From: Stenogyne calaminthoides
Taxonomy: Eukaryota; Streptophyta; Magnoliopsida; Lamiales; Lamiaceae
Assembly (NCBI GenBank): GCA_037126765.1
Contig: JBBCBC010000030.1
Span: 6,978,478-7,042,477 of the forward strand
DNA length: 64,000 bases
Direction: 5' to 3'
A program made the translations under genes and the position numbers. Below the pieces are notes generated by a model. The model saw only the letters and a list, made by a program, of their open reading frames with translations. It was not told the origin of the DNA and did not search any database. Below, one piece after another: positions 45,400-57,744 of this stretch (positions are counted from its first letter, which is position 1; every line of letters starts with the position of its first letter).

Positions 45400-48300
45400 T
45401 ATTACAAGATTGGTTATGTCCCAACAGTTTCCTGAATCAGAGAATCTCCCAAAAAAAATTCAGAGAGTCTCCCAAGAATTTCATCACCAAACAATCAGTA
45501 ATCAGGCATATCAAAAGACATGTAAAATAAGATAATGAGATATTATCTTTTGAGCATAATGATAAATCTTCATTGATGATAAGTGTAGCTTTTACAGATT
45601 ACAATGAATTTATCAAACAAAATCAAAAAGACAAACATTTGAAGAAACACAAAATCTTCTCGAGTCTTGGTTTAGTCTTGATTTGGCTCTTGGTCTTACG
45701 CTTTCTGTTCATTTCATTTTCGATTTCATCGATGGGCACTTCCGGATCAAACATAAAGAAGAATCTATTCTTGGCTCATTTCTTTCTCGATGATGTCTGG
45801 ACTGTTTTCGATTAGTCCCAACCGACGGCCAGATCTTGAGCAATTTCTTGCAGAATGGCCTTTTCATTTACCAAGCCATTACCAAGTTTGGAGGAGGAGG
45901 ATAGGAATATGGACCGGGGCTACTATCTCGTACTCCACCTTCATCCGCAAGGTTAATCGACTTTGTAAATACTTTGGATAAAGGTGAGAAGATGTTCAAT
46001 GAAAGCTTGCTCGATCCGAGCCTTTCCTTCTCCATTCCCCGAGAACATCAAAATTGAACCGTAAGGTTCTCTTCACTTCTTCCCACATGTCGTTGAGTTT
46101 AATGGGCATCCATTTATCAACACGGGCCCTTAAAACTTTTCGATGTTCCCTTCCTCTTGCTACTTAAACTTTTAAAGTCCTTCCCGTTTACGCTCTTAAA
46201 TCTATCTCCTTTACGATCCACGAAGTTCACGAGGACCGAAGCGGTAGCTTTCTTAGCTTGTTCTTTTTGGAGTGTCATGAGCCTCTCTGGAGTTGAAGAC
46301 TTTCTTCGAGGTTGAGACTTCGATTCTTCTGCATTTTCGAGTCAGTTTTCTGGGTTGGCTTAGAAGCTTCAGACGCTTGCTTCTGAGTTGAACAACGCCA
46401 AGGCTTTCCTCTTCATAAGCGATTCAAGACCTGACTGGTTTGTTCCAACCTTAGTTCTAACACTTTCGGTTTCTCTCTTGCAACCTCAAGCTTGGTTTGC
46501 TCGAAACTTCGAATGTAAGCGAAGCTTCTCTACTTGAGCAAATTTTAACTTCATTATATCGACTTCTTTAAAGGCTTGGGCTAAATTGTACATTTCAAAG
46601 ATCTTTCCGAGCCTTCTTTTTCCAAAGCACGTGCCATGAACTTTCCGAGGGTCTGACCTTCCCTTTCCCTTCTTGGCACCGTAGTTTGGAAGAAGTCCGG
46701 AGAGAGTCGTGTCCATATAATCTTTTTCTTTGCTCACACAAATGGATCTCTCCACGCTACTGATCTTGCTCATCTTCCATTCTTCTAATGTGGTTCTTAT
46801 TATAGACAGTTCTTCAAAAATGTGGGCAACCGCCGTGAGAGTGCATCTTTAAGCATCTCTGTCATCTTGGTCATGAAAGACTTGAGCTCATTTCCTCAAT
46901 AGCGATTTGATCCGCACCTCATATTTCTCTGTCAGTTTCACCTCTAGCAATTGGTCGACTCACGGTGCTTTTGTTTCATTTCATCACTTATCTCGCATTG
47001 ACTCCTCCAAACTTTCTTTTTTTTTCTTCCATGGAGGTCATCCGAAGTGGTCGAGTGTTTCAGTATCCGCACGATTCGAAGAATGGCCAAGTCCTTCCAT
47101 TATGCGAGCTTGATTGGCCAATGTTTCTTCCATCTGAGCAATTTTGATTGCCATTGGCTCAATCTTCTCAAGTTTCTCCATTACGGAGTGAGATCAATCT
47201 CAGCAGACCTTACGCGCATACGTGTTGTTTGATCATCCCGAGCCTACTTCATCATCGAGCTCCGACCTCAATTGAGCCTCGGTCTGTTTTATCGGACATT
47301 TGAGTAATTAAAGATAGTACTTTTCGGTAACTCCGCATCATTATCAATAGTGCGAAAGGTACTGAAGAGTCTTAGCTTCGATCTGAGTTGATCGCTGAAG
47401 CGAAGTCTCTATTTCATTTGAGCCCGATCCTCGACTTCTCCTGTTGGTCCCCATCTCCATCTTTGGATTTGTCTCATTGCTCGGGGGCTCAACCTCATTT
47501 GCTTTCTTCTCGGCTAAACTTCTACGAAGAAATTTCATCAAAATCGGAATTTTTTTGTCGAGGCTTTGTCTTCCGAACCACGAGAAGTCGGTCGGGAAAG
47601 TACATCTCCTCATTCCACCCGGTCTTTCTGAATGCAGCAATATCAAGCATCTCGGGAAAAGTTGATTGAGGATATACTGCGTCATCATGTCTGAAAAAAT
47701 ATATCTTGCGAGATCGGTGTAAATTTGAGCTCGGGAGTATCGATCGAGGATGAGCAGATTTCCCGCAGCTTCTCCATTTGCCTTCTTCAGCCTCGCGCTT
47801 TCTTCCATCTCGGGCTCTACGGTTCGATGGGGAAGCTACGCGCTAGGGATCAAGCGTTAGGTCACTTTCGGGGGCTCATCAGTACATTTTGCTCTGAGCC
47901 TCGATGAGTATCTGAAGCTTGTGCGTTAGTCCTCGGTTTACATCTGAGTGGGTTCACGAGACTTTGGTGACATTTCCTCGGTATAGTCACGAGTTGGCTT
48001 AGCCCGGTGCGAGCACGCACATCTTGGATCGACTCTGGCTGGCTCTTGATCGAGCATGTTCATCTGAGGTAGGCATTTAAAGTCGAGCTCTTTAAAAATT
48101 TCCGAGAAATTTTATCTCGAACTGAAAGTGATGTCTCAAAGCACCTCGAGAAGACTGCTCCTCGATCGATCTGTGTCCTTGAGATAACTTTGAGCAAAGA
48201 CTTGTAATGGTGAACTTTGAGCGATTTGGCCCCTCGGGTTGTCTCTCGCCGGAATCCTTTGCTACCCGTTTCGGTGAGAACCCCAATCTTCTGCGCTTTG

Positions 48301-48600
48301 GAGCGAGGTTCTTCTCGCTCCAGCGATTTTGCTCCTTGCTTCTATTTTTTGCCTCCAATGTAACCTTCCTTTGGTTTGTTGAGTCTCTTTCTCGGCTGAC
48401 CCCGCATGAAGGTGATTCTACCTTCTTTTTCTCTTTTCCCTCGAATAGCCCTTCTTCTTCTGTGATGGGTTTGAAGAGAATTTTGGATTTAGGGAATGGG
48501 GTTGAGTTGGCGAAGATATCCTCTTCCTCTCTGCACATCTCCAAAATATAGGCAATTTTGGTGGCATAGTGGATCTTGCCTTTCATTGTGATTTCCCATT
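45400..48600 (-). pseudogene. F2 3' accessory (env-like position) region
   Basis: Downstream of pol in element orientation. The first open frame (48586-48092, 164 aa, MKGKIHYATKIAYILEMC...) is rich in Lys, Glu and Arg after residue 50 (EGKEKKKVESP, KNRSKEQNRW). Further frames at 47808-47344 (154 aa, MEESARLKKANGEAAGN...) and 46773-46486 are also charged and low in hydrophobic residues. Sireviruses carry an extra, poorly understood ORF here. I see no convincing membrane anchor, so a viral-envelope role is not supported. Host-gene origin is unlikely given the position between RT and the polypurine tract. Confidence 0.5.
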
Positions 48601-48899
48601 GACTCTTTTTATGATCTTGGCAGATGATAAAATTTGGCAGATAAACTGAAGAAGGTATAGACCAGCGCTGAGATGCGAGCTGGGGAGTTGAGTGGCTGCT
48701 GGTTGATTGTCAATGCCTTAGAAATGGCTGGCTATCTCTGTGGTCAATAATCCGTGGCGGAGCATTAAATAGTACTGGGAATTTAAAGCGATCATATTCC
48801 TCGAATTGTTTTATTGTTATTAAATACCGTTGTAAATTTTATAGCGATAAAATGATTAAAACTGTATGGAACTAAATTAGCCCTATCAGTCTTCTTGAT

Positions 48900-50200
48900 C
48901 TTGACCTTGATAAAATGTGATTATCTTGAAGGGTTGGGCGTATTCTGTTAAGTTTCAGGTTAAATTTTTTATCTTGATTAATTATCATGTATCTGAAATC
49001 TTCAGTTACTCTCTAAAAGGTTTAATCGAATATCATATATGATCTCTGGAAAATATGATATTAATATTATTGTCCTGAAATTTATGCGACGAATCTGGCG
49101 GCTATCATAATGATGTTTATCTTGGTTGATTCTGTTGTGAACTGGTTCAAAGGGTTTATCAATTTTCATAATCCTACATTCATGGCTGCAGTCTCCTTGA
49201 TATCTTTTAACGACTGGTATTGATGTTAAGTTGGTATCTTTATCTATGACCAATGTTTATATCTGACCCCTCTTTAACAGATGAAGGCAAATGAATCCGA
49301 CGTTCACTCTGTAATCAGTGTGAATTGTGATTCTTCTAGATAGGATCCATCTTTGTAATTCAATATTATTTGGCGATGATCTTACTTTGCGGATGATGAA
49401 TATTCGCCCCGGCTGGTTATTTTAAGCGAAGACTGAGAAAATTCATCTCTCCCATCATTGACATCTCAAACTTGCCTTTCGTGATGTTGATGGTTTAAAA
49501 TCCAAAAGTGTCGAACGATGGAATATCTTGTCCTGCATGCTGAAACCAGTTCGTGAATTCGCTGACCTTTCATGGTGATGAAAGCGAAAAGTATCATAAG
49601 ATGCTGAGACCATACAAAGGCTTTTTAAGGCACAGCAAGCTTAGTCGTGCATTTTGAACAAGGGAGGTTGTTCCGCATAAACCCTTAACAACTTTGGTTC
49701 AATCTTTCATCCATTGATGAACTGTGTAGGCTGACATGTAAAACAATCGGTAACCCCGTCTTGGTAATTTTAAAATTCATCCATAATCGAGCCTTGAATG
49801 TGTGCAGCTAGCATATTGTTTACAATATTGTTTTTCATCTCTTTTATTCTTCGAAAAGCCCTTTGGTTCTAAATGACATTGTGCCTTTCCAGTGTACAAC
49901 TCCCATCCTTCATTATTGAAATTGATTTATTTCATCTTTTATATAATCTGAATCTTGTGAAACTCCTTAATCTCAGGTTAACTTTCTCGTCAAAACAGCC
50001 GAATAGTGGACTTCGCCCATAGAACATACCTGCCAGTTGGGTACTTCGGCTTGTGGGGATATCCTTATTTCCTTCTTGATGTTCATTGTGTATAAACATT
50101 TTAAATATTGGGATTCAGTTGCTGGTTGATAGATTGATTGCCTCGGTGTGACCACATCTTCATTGGCATCCATACACAGTGCGAGGCGGTGTCTGTTCCA
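48900..50200 (-). pseudogene. F2 reverse transcriptase / RNase H remnants
   Basis: On the minus strand short matches follow the expected order. There is an EQPP-like segment with a nearby LYGL-like word (about 49700-49590), and KFEMSMMGEMNF (about 49475-49435) followed by GANIHHPQSKIIAKY, which corresponds to the segment after the catalytic YVDD. The YVDD box itself and the RNase H acidic residues could not be located. Frame changes are frequent. Element F1 has no counterpart to this region. Confidence 0.55.
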
Positions 50201-50499
50201 GTTAGTTCTACGCTTTAGATCTTTGGTTTCACAGGTCTCACCATCTGATTTCCATTACGAACTTCTTTATCTGGTGCGAGTCCTCGATCATAGATTGTGG
50301 CCGGCTTACCTTTTCGAGTTGATAGATGATTTTTTCTTTTGCGGGCTTAATCTGGTGATCTCTTAGTCGGTTAATGTCTGCGTCGTATTCTGTTTCTTAC
50401 GAACACAAATAGTTTCATCAAAAAACAACATGAGGTGTTTCCTCCACAATAAAAGTCCTCTGATTTGTAAACTCTGAAAAGCTTCTTGACTTGAATATC

Positions 50500-51700
50500 C
50501 TAGAATATTCCTTCATCGACTTTTTATCAAAAGTTTTCAATGATCTTTACCATTATTGTGTATGAAACACTTGCAATCAAACACGAAAAAAAAAACAAGA
50601 GGCTTATTTTCATTCCAAAGCTTTCATAAAGTGTTTTGCCTTGACTCTCTTCGTGATATGGATCTATTATGTGAGTAGCATGCGGTGTTGGCTTCAAAAC
50701 CCAAAATCTTTTAGGAATATCGAACGGTATCATTGTCTGCGAACTTCTTTCGAGTCCTGTTCTTCTTTCGCAACACCATTTTGTTGAGGGGTCCTTGCGG
50801 TGATGTTTCATGAGAAATTCCATTTCTTTGCATAATGTCGAGATATAATATGATTTATAAATTGATTCCTTTGTCGGATCGATTTTGACCACACTCGATT
50901 CTTCTCAATTTGAGCACCTTTTCGGTAGCTTCGGCGATTTTATTCCGAGTCTCTTTTTACTAAGTAAGAATATGACCCAAGTATATCTCGAGTAGTCATC
51001 AACTACTACAATGTGTATTTCCCGCCATTTGTGCTCACGGTGTTATAGGACCAAAAAGATCCATATGAAATAATCAAGTATTCTTTTCGGTAGAAACCTC
51101 AACTTTACTTTTAAATGATGCTTTTATATTTTGCCTTTACGCACGCATCACAAATATGTTCCTTCTTGAACACTACGTTTGGGTAACCCTCTCACAAGAG
51201 CTAATCTTGCAAGCTTGTTCGGGGTTTTGAAATTTAGGTGATTCATTCTTTTATGCCATAACCATTTGGTATACGTGGAACTTTTAGCAACTAAACATGT
51301 ATCTTTAGGAGTTGAACTCCAATCAAAGAAGATACACATTCCCTTTTCTTGTACCCGGTCAATAATACTTTCTATGATGTATCATCTTTCACAAAACATA
51401 AGTTCTTAGAGAACTCAACATTAAAAAACCTTTATCACGAATTGGCTAATTGAAAGCGGTTATGCTTCAATCCGGATACATATGAAACACCATGGATATG
51501 AACTCGAGTCTATTTCCAAAGTTCCATATCCTTGATGCTATCCCTTGGAGTTATCTCCAAAAGTGATCTGTGGCCTCTATGTTCAACATAGTCAATGAAG
51601 TAACTTCTTGTATCTGTCATATGTCTTGAACATCCTTTGTCAAGATACCATATATCGGGGAGTTTTTTCATCTCTGCTCATCGGTGCCATGTGATCTTTT
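50500..51700 (-). pseudogene. F2 protease, GAG-pre-integrase and integrase remnants
   Basis: The protease flap appears at about 51650-51610 as WYLDKGCSRHMTD. The usual D-S-G is D-K-G here because a CAG-containing codon is altered. GAG-pre-integrase follows (WLWHKRMNHLNFKTPNKLARLALVRGLPK, 51265-51175), then the first integrase Asp (FHMDLFGPITP, about 51080-51045) and a late integrase part (TMIPFDIPKRFWV, 50735-50697). The second and third catalytic residues are not clear. Confidence 0.75.
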
Positions 51701-52859
51701 AGTCGGTTTAGTGCCCTTGTTTTCCTCCCCGAAAAACAAATTAATTCTTAGGTACCCAATTTGTGTAGGGTCCTACAAGGTTAGATGTATCTTTCGGAAT
51801 CCAAATCTGCTGACAACTCTCATTACTTTAGAGTGGTCGATCTGTCTTCCAGTAAACATCAACATATACATCCACTACTCGGGTGCCTTAGCAGTTTTAG
51901 ATATGTGTGCTAGCTTTAGCTTGAACATGTGCCTTTGAATTCTTCTTTGGTTCGGGCCTTACATTCGTCAGATGCTTAGGCTAGCAAAAAACCCGGTCTA
52001 AATCTTTGTTGATTCGGGTTCGGATAACCTTTACCTTTAGGCAAGTAAGGTTTAGGTTGTCTGTCTTGAAAATCTGGTCTTTCGATTATCTCTTGAGGAC
52101 TTGGTCTCTTCATTGAGAATATCTTTCTGAAAGTGTTTCTCTTACGAAGATTCCTCGATGGTTCAATGTAGATCCTTTCAAGTTTGCATTCTTAGCCCGA
52201 GGCTTTGAAGTACTTGCTGAATTTTTCTAATCGGGCTTTCGGGTTTTCTAGCCTTCACGAGGTTTGGGCTTTCTAACCCGATCATTCGGTTTCTTTGAAA
52301 CCATAGGTCCTTTTCCCTTATCTACAACCTTGGGCATTACTTGATTTGAAGTGTAGGTGCCATGGTTTTACAAAGATTGTCTTCTTGCTACATGATCTGC
52401 GGCATTAGAGATGACCTTGTGAAGGTTACTGGAATAAATCCCAATCATTTTATAGTGGCAGATCTCTGGTAACTCAATTTCATCTATTACTTTAGATGCA
52501 TTATTCAATAGAGTTAACTATACGTGCAGACTATCCTCACAGCGATTCTGTAGAGTTTCATGCTTCTCGGAGAGGTCATTGAACTTAGTTACGATTAGTT
52601 GAGTTTCTTGATGGATTTCTCTAGCTTTTGATTAGGGTCTCTATCAACTTCTCTTTCTCCCGAGAGTTGTACTTTGAACATCTAGTTCATCGGTAGCTCC
52701 CATAAATTGAGAAGTGATTTCGGTTTGCTAGAGTCTTTCCATTTTAGATTTTCAACATTCGGTTCCTTTATACGCTCTTGAGTTTTATTTAAAGCGATCC
52801 TTGCAAAAAAGCATAGTCCTTCATCGATTCTCAAAAGAATCCATCGAGGTCAAAATAGA

Positions 52860-54110
52860 TTTTCGGTGGAACTTGAAAACTCTTGTGCTAATGTAGGAGC
52901 AATAACGAAGAGAGAAGAGTTTACCTCCTCAATGGCCATCGACAGATGTCATCACTATCAGCGTCGAGAATATCTCATCCGAAGAGCTAGATTCCTCCTC
53001 GAATGTTCTTTTTACGCAACCATGGCCTTTGAGAACTTGGTCTCTTTTTAGCTTGTCTTTCTCTTCTCTCCTTAGCACTCAACTCCGGACAATCATCTTT
53101 GGAAGTGACCTTTCTTCCGACAATTATAACATCTGTTGGCATCATCATCTCGATCATTTTCTTCTTTGGACTTGGAGTCCTTCTTTTGCAGATGAAGATC
53201 CTTGAATTTTTCAGTCCTTCTTCTTCTCGGTTGATCGTCCTCGGGTTTCTTCTGGTATTCTGTTGTTCTGTAAAAAGCTTTTGTATTTTCCAAATCTCAT
53301 TATTAAGTCCGGTCAAACCTCCTTGCCATCGTCTATAGCTTTTCCTCAAGCTCATCCCGATGTTTTGGCGTGGGGGTTCTCGAACTCTTTAGTTTTCTGA
53401 GTTTTATCTTTTTGCTTTTAAAGCCACATTTTTACTTGATGAAGAATCATCTTTCTTTGTCGACCTTTTTGGATGTCTTATCAATTACAAATTCATAGGC
53501 TTTCGATTCGGAGAAGACTTGTTGGTATGGCATTGAGCTAATGTTCTTGGTGTTTTCAATCACCCTTTGCATGAATATCCCATTTTTAGAAAGACCTCTA
53601 AGAATTTTTAATGCCACTTCTCTTTGTGGATATTTCTTTCCAAGTGCATTTAGATCATTCATGATGCTAGTGAATCGACTTCCAATTTGTCTATTGATTC
53701 ACCATCATCCATTTCAAAAGCTATCAAACTTTCCAATTGCCAACCGAAAGTTTGTTTTTTTTTTATATGATCTGTGCCTTCGCACATAACAACTAGTGTA
53801 TCCCATATCTCTTTTAAAATATTACGGTGAGAGATCATTCCCATCACACCATCATCAATTGTACTATATAGTGTGTCTTTTTGCCATGTAGTCTAGATTG
53901 ACTAACCTTCCTCTCCTCGGGGAGTTAGTTGGTCATCGGACTTAGAAATTCTTCTCTAGGGTCAATTCTCTCCTCTTACGTAATTGCAGGATTCACCACG
54001 GTAAATTTGAATGGTCCTTGAGAAACCACTCTCCACATCGCTCATGTTTGGAATACTGAGATGTACTGCATTCTCGGTCTCCATAGATCATAGTTCTCCT
54101 CGAGAACATG
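52860..54110 (-). pseudogene. F2 gag with UBN2 domain and CCHC zinc knuckle
   Basis: On the minus strand: NYDLWRPRMQYI (about 54095-54060); EIWDTLVVMCEGTDHIKKKQ (53805-53745); FEMDDGESIDKL; MNDLNALGKKYPQREVALKILRGL (53662-53590); these form the copia capsid (UBN2) domain. A zinc knuckle reads CYNCRKKGHFQR with the last Cys one frame over (53130-53085). Downstream come Ser/Asp/Glu-rich text and a long coiled-coil-like linker to about 51960. The domain order is that of an intact gag with several frameshifts. Confidence 0.8.
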
Positions 54111-54244
54111 GGAAGTTTTTAGAAGACATTTTTCCGATCTTTTTGAAAAGAAACGAATTTGAAAAATAAGATCGATTCGGATAGACCACAAGTATTTTTG
54201 AAAATAAAACTTTGGTCAACACAGCCAGTGGTCAAGTTGAACCG

Positions 54245-54256
54245 CTTCCGATACCA
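54245..54256 (-). other. F2 primer-binding site (initiator tRNA-Met type)
   Basis: Minus-strand TGGTATCGGAAG begins two bases inside the 5' LTR end. It resembles TGGTATCAGA..., with CAG changed to CGG, the same position altered in F1. Confidence 0.8.
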
Positions 54257-54258
54257 CT

Positions 54259-57200
54259 TGTTGGTCCGGTGAGAACGAGTCTTACACGTGTATGGGGGAA
54301 TACACGTGTTCATTGATTTTAAAACTTTTTTCTTCGAGGTCGACTTTTGGGGAAAATCCTCGAAGATTAGGTTCGAGAAGACAAGATTGCTCCGAGTCAA
54401 AAGTCTCTTGAGACGGTGATCTGCCGCTTTCGGATACCTCGGATAATCCCAACCGAGTCCCCGAAGTGTCGAGAGATCCTGAGTTGCTTGGATCGGATAA
54501 CTAACTTATCAATCCTCGGATGAGAGTTCGGTTTGGTAACTATCATTCTAGCTAGCTCGATCGTCTTGGAATGGTTGGCCCTTAGATTATACTCGTTTTA
54601 AGCTTTCTTGAAAACCTCCCTTATGAAATAGTGATTAGGCTGTGAATCACTTATGCAACTTCGGTGGATTGATTCAACCGGAATATCGATGAAAAGTATG
54701 CTTTCAAAATCAAGTTGATGCAACAATTAAGCCACGATAATAAGGAAAGCAATAAAGAACACGGCGATTTATAGTGGTTCGGAGACTCAAGCTCCTACAT
54801 CCACTCTCCCCGACTCTTGAGAGAAATTCACTATCAAACCGAGCTTCGACTACCTCATAGTTTACTTACTCAACTCATTTTGAGTTTTACGACTACTCGG
54901 CGAGTTTACTTACTCAACCCGACCTTGAGTTTTACGACTACCTAAAGTAGTTTACTTACTCAATCACACACAAGCTTTCAGACTACCCACAGAAGCTTAC
55001 TAACTTCTTCTCTAGAGTTTTACTACTACTCCGTGGTTTACTAACTCTTTACAACTCTACTCACCAACAAACACACTCCAACTACCTTCTCAAGGGTTTG
55101 GGGTTTCTTGGTTGGTTTCAACTAGGATGAGATATCCTTTACAATAAAGCACAATGCAAAGGGTTAGGATATCTCGACTAAGCTTTGGATAAATCTTATC
55201 AAGCTAGGCTTAGTAAAAGTGAGCTCTCTTCAATATAAAAGCACTTGGGAAATTCAAGGTATTTTTGAGTGCTTTAACTTTTGCAAGAATAAGTTTGAGC
55301 TCTTGTTGCGTATAAATTTCCGTAACCTTACTATGTAGAGGGTCACCAAGATTTATAGGCATACACCAAGGTCACTCTTGAAAACTATCCGTTGGAGAGA
55401 TAAACCCGTGAGTTCCCTCTTATGGTGTGTGAGAAACGACTATATTTAGAGTTTGAAACTCCTAACACGCTTTTTTAGGTAATAGCCTTTCATGTAGCCG
55501 GTCTTCACTTTTTTAAATCTGGAACTTTCGTGACATCTCGACATCTTTTTTTGCATCCTTTGTCATTGTCGATTATCACAGATGCAGTGTCATCTTCCTC
55601 TTTTTTGACTTTTTGTCTTGATTAAGGGTAAGACACCTTTCAGCTCTTTTGATTACAAACTCTGAGTTTGATATAACATAACAATACTTGACTTAATTCG
55701 CTTTTATGCGTTTGAATGTCTTGGCAATATCTAACTTTCTAAGGCATCGCGTTTCTTTGCATCAGCGGATAGATATATTGATTGCCTCGGAACATTCGGG
55801 TTCATCTTGAGCATTCGGTATATTCTTTGAGTCTTGATAATTTGTCTTTAGTAATCTTGATCTTGGACGCTCGGTCTTGATCTTGTGTCTTGAGTCTTCA
55901 CGAGTCTTGAGTCTTGAGTCTTGATTTATCTTATTTGTTTATATAGGTCGAGCAGGTTAAGTGGCAGAAGTCTAGAGGGGAGGGGTGAATAGACTTACGA
56001 AAAACTTTTCGTGCGGTCGAGTGTGTGAAGCGGATAAGCTTTGATCAGTCTTGAGTGGTCGATTTAGTCGATAACCCTTCTTTGCGGACGGTGATTTGGT
56101 AACTATCGATTAACCGATGTGTCTTAATGAAGCTTAAGTTTTACCCGTGTGAAAAACCGGTTTGTATAAATCGATTCCAAGTTTTATCTTTTAATCGGAT
56201 GACGAAATTTAAACCGTCGGATCGGAAGCTTGGTGTTTCGATCTTAACTTAGAACGCGCGCTTTAAGATTGTGCGATGTGAGAGCGATTAATCAAATGTA
56301 AAGGCACACAAGATTTATAGTGGTTCGGACAAACGGGTCCTACGCCCACTCTTCCCTTTCACAAGGGGCACCAACTTAACCGACTTAACCGACGGACTTA
56401 GTTTAGTGTGTTAGTCCAACACAAGACACCAACAGATGTTTTAAGAGTTCTCACTCAACCGATCCCGTAAATCGATTACTAGAAACCCTAGATCGAATCT
56501 TGCTAAACAACTTATCCTAACTTGGGGTTTGGGGTAAGATTGTTGAGGTTCCAACTATGAAATCTTTCCTTGCATATGGCCTAAAAAGCTAGATGAAAAG
56601 ATTTCTTGCTAAGAACTTATGGGATGAACACAATATAAAATAAGCTTGTTGTTGTGTTCTTCGTGCGTAAATCGACTATAGTTTGAGCTTATTGATTATG
56701 TTGTTTGTCCAAGCATTTCCGTGTTTCACTGAAGTGTGATCCCGTATTTATAGACCTTGAGATCAAAGAGCCGTTGGAGAGCAATTTGAATCTCGGGCTA
56801 TTTTTTAAATGAACTTGCGGGCTTGATGTGGCGGCTTGAGGCCGCATGGCCGAAAAGCGTGAAATGTATTTTATAGCCGTTTTGAGAAGCAACATCGAAT
56901 CTCGCGAGTATCGACTCTGTTCATCGTGTTTCTTCCTTATTGGATGGAAGCCTTGCTTTGCAAGTGTTGTTCCTCCAACTAAGGTTGGTATTCTTCTTGT
57001 TTAGATCGCGTAGACGTATGATAAGATGAAACATCGTTTTTCATCTTATGGTGACCGATCGATCCGAATCGATCATTCTACCGATAAGTCTTCGGCCTTT
57101 GTTGACTTAGCTTAACCGGTGACTCGGCTGATGTGGTCTTCCAGTGCGATATTTCGAAGTCATCGATCTTCGAGTATTCTAAGTTTGAGCTTCATGACTT

Positions 57201-57695
57201 CCGCCGAGTTATCGACAAGATCGGATCGATCGATCTTTCGTTCGGGTTTAGTATTCGGCTGCGGATATCGACTTTCTCCGATTCTTGAATCGACCTTTAC
57301 ATATTGAGTTCCCCTCAATATGTGACCTATCTATTACATCGGTTTTTCTATACAATCATTATCAACTTTGGTCTCCTATCTATAATGTAAACATCGATCG
57401 GCTAACAGTCCGACCGGTCCTATTACATGTGTTTTGGAACTTTCATCAAAACTATAAATTTTTGGTTTATCTTGAGTCTTCATCTTTGAGTCTTGATCTC
57501 TCGGTTTCATCTTTGAGTCTTGAGACTATGCGAAACTATATCTCACGACTTATACATTTTGCGAGATAACATCCTGAATACTCTAAAACTGAATCCTGAC
57601 TCAACTATCAAGATCATTACTGAACATGTCATACTCAGGGGTTTTGGGATCTTAATCAAAATCATATAATCTTTTATTAAATTCATCTCCCAACA
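54259..57695 (-). repeat. F2 5' LTR, interrupted by a solo LTR of F1
   Basis: Aligned with 43418-45324 over 54259-55941 and 57470-57695; the middle is the nested F1 LTR. It starts TGTTGGGAGATG at 57695 (minus) and ends at 54259. Confidence 0.92.
55942..57464 (-). mobile_element. Solo LTR of the F1 family, TSD GTTTA
   Basis: 1523 bp matching the F1 LTR in inverse orientation: gtctattcacccctcc-type 3' end at about 55970-55985, and acatgtaataggacc plus aaatttatagttttgatg at 57435-57460. GTTTA stands at 55937-55941 and 57465-57469. No internal F1 sequence remains, so this is the usual product of LTR-LTR recombination. Confidence 0.88.
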
Positions 57696-57700
57696 TCTTT
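57696..57700 (+). repeat. Target-site duplication of F2 (right), TCTTT
   Basis: Same pentamer as 43413-43417. Confidence 0.9.
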
Positions 57701-57744
57701 GTTATCAGAAACTAATTCCCTATTACAATCTGATTTGGAAATTA

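Larger units (their letters stand above)
43418..57695 (-). mobile_element. F2: 14.3-kb Sirevirus-like copia LTR retrotransposon
   Basis: On the minus strand: 5' LTR 57695-54259 (enlarged by a solo LTR of F1), primer-binding site 54256-54245, gag, protease, integrase, RT remnants, a 3.2-kb accessory region, polypurine tract 45340-45325, 3' LTR 45324-43418, and TSD TCTTT. Without the nested solo LTR the 5' LTR is 1909 bp against 1907 bp for the 3' LTR. The element separates RLK2 from its promoter by landing 45 bp before its ATG. Many of the frame breaks and LTR differences lie at CAG/CTG, so the copy may be less decayed than it looks. Confidence 0.93.

Noticed and set aside
47344..48586. Host genes on the minus strand (154 and 164 aa frames)
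   Set aside because: They lie inside F2 between RT remnants and the polypurine tract, have the charged composition of the Sirevirus accessory region, and are broken like the rest of the element.
53099..53338. Plus-strand 79-aa frame with membrane-like segments
   Set aside because: It is the reverse complement of the F2 gag zinc-knuckle region; hydrophobic text arises from antisense of Lys/Glu-rich codons.
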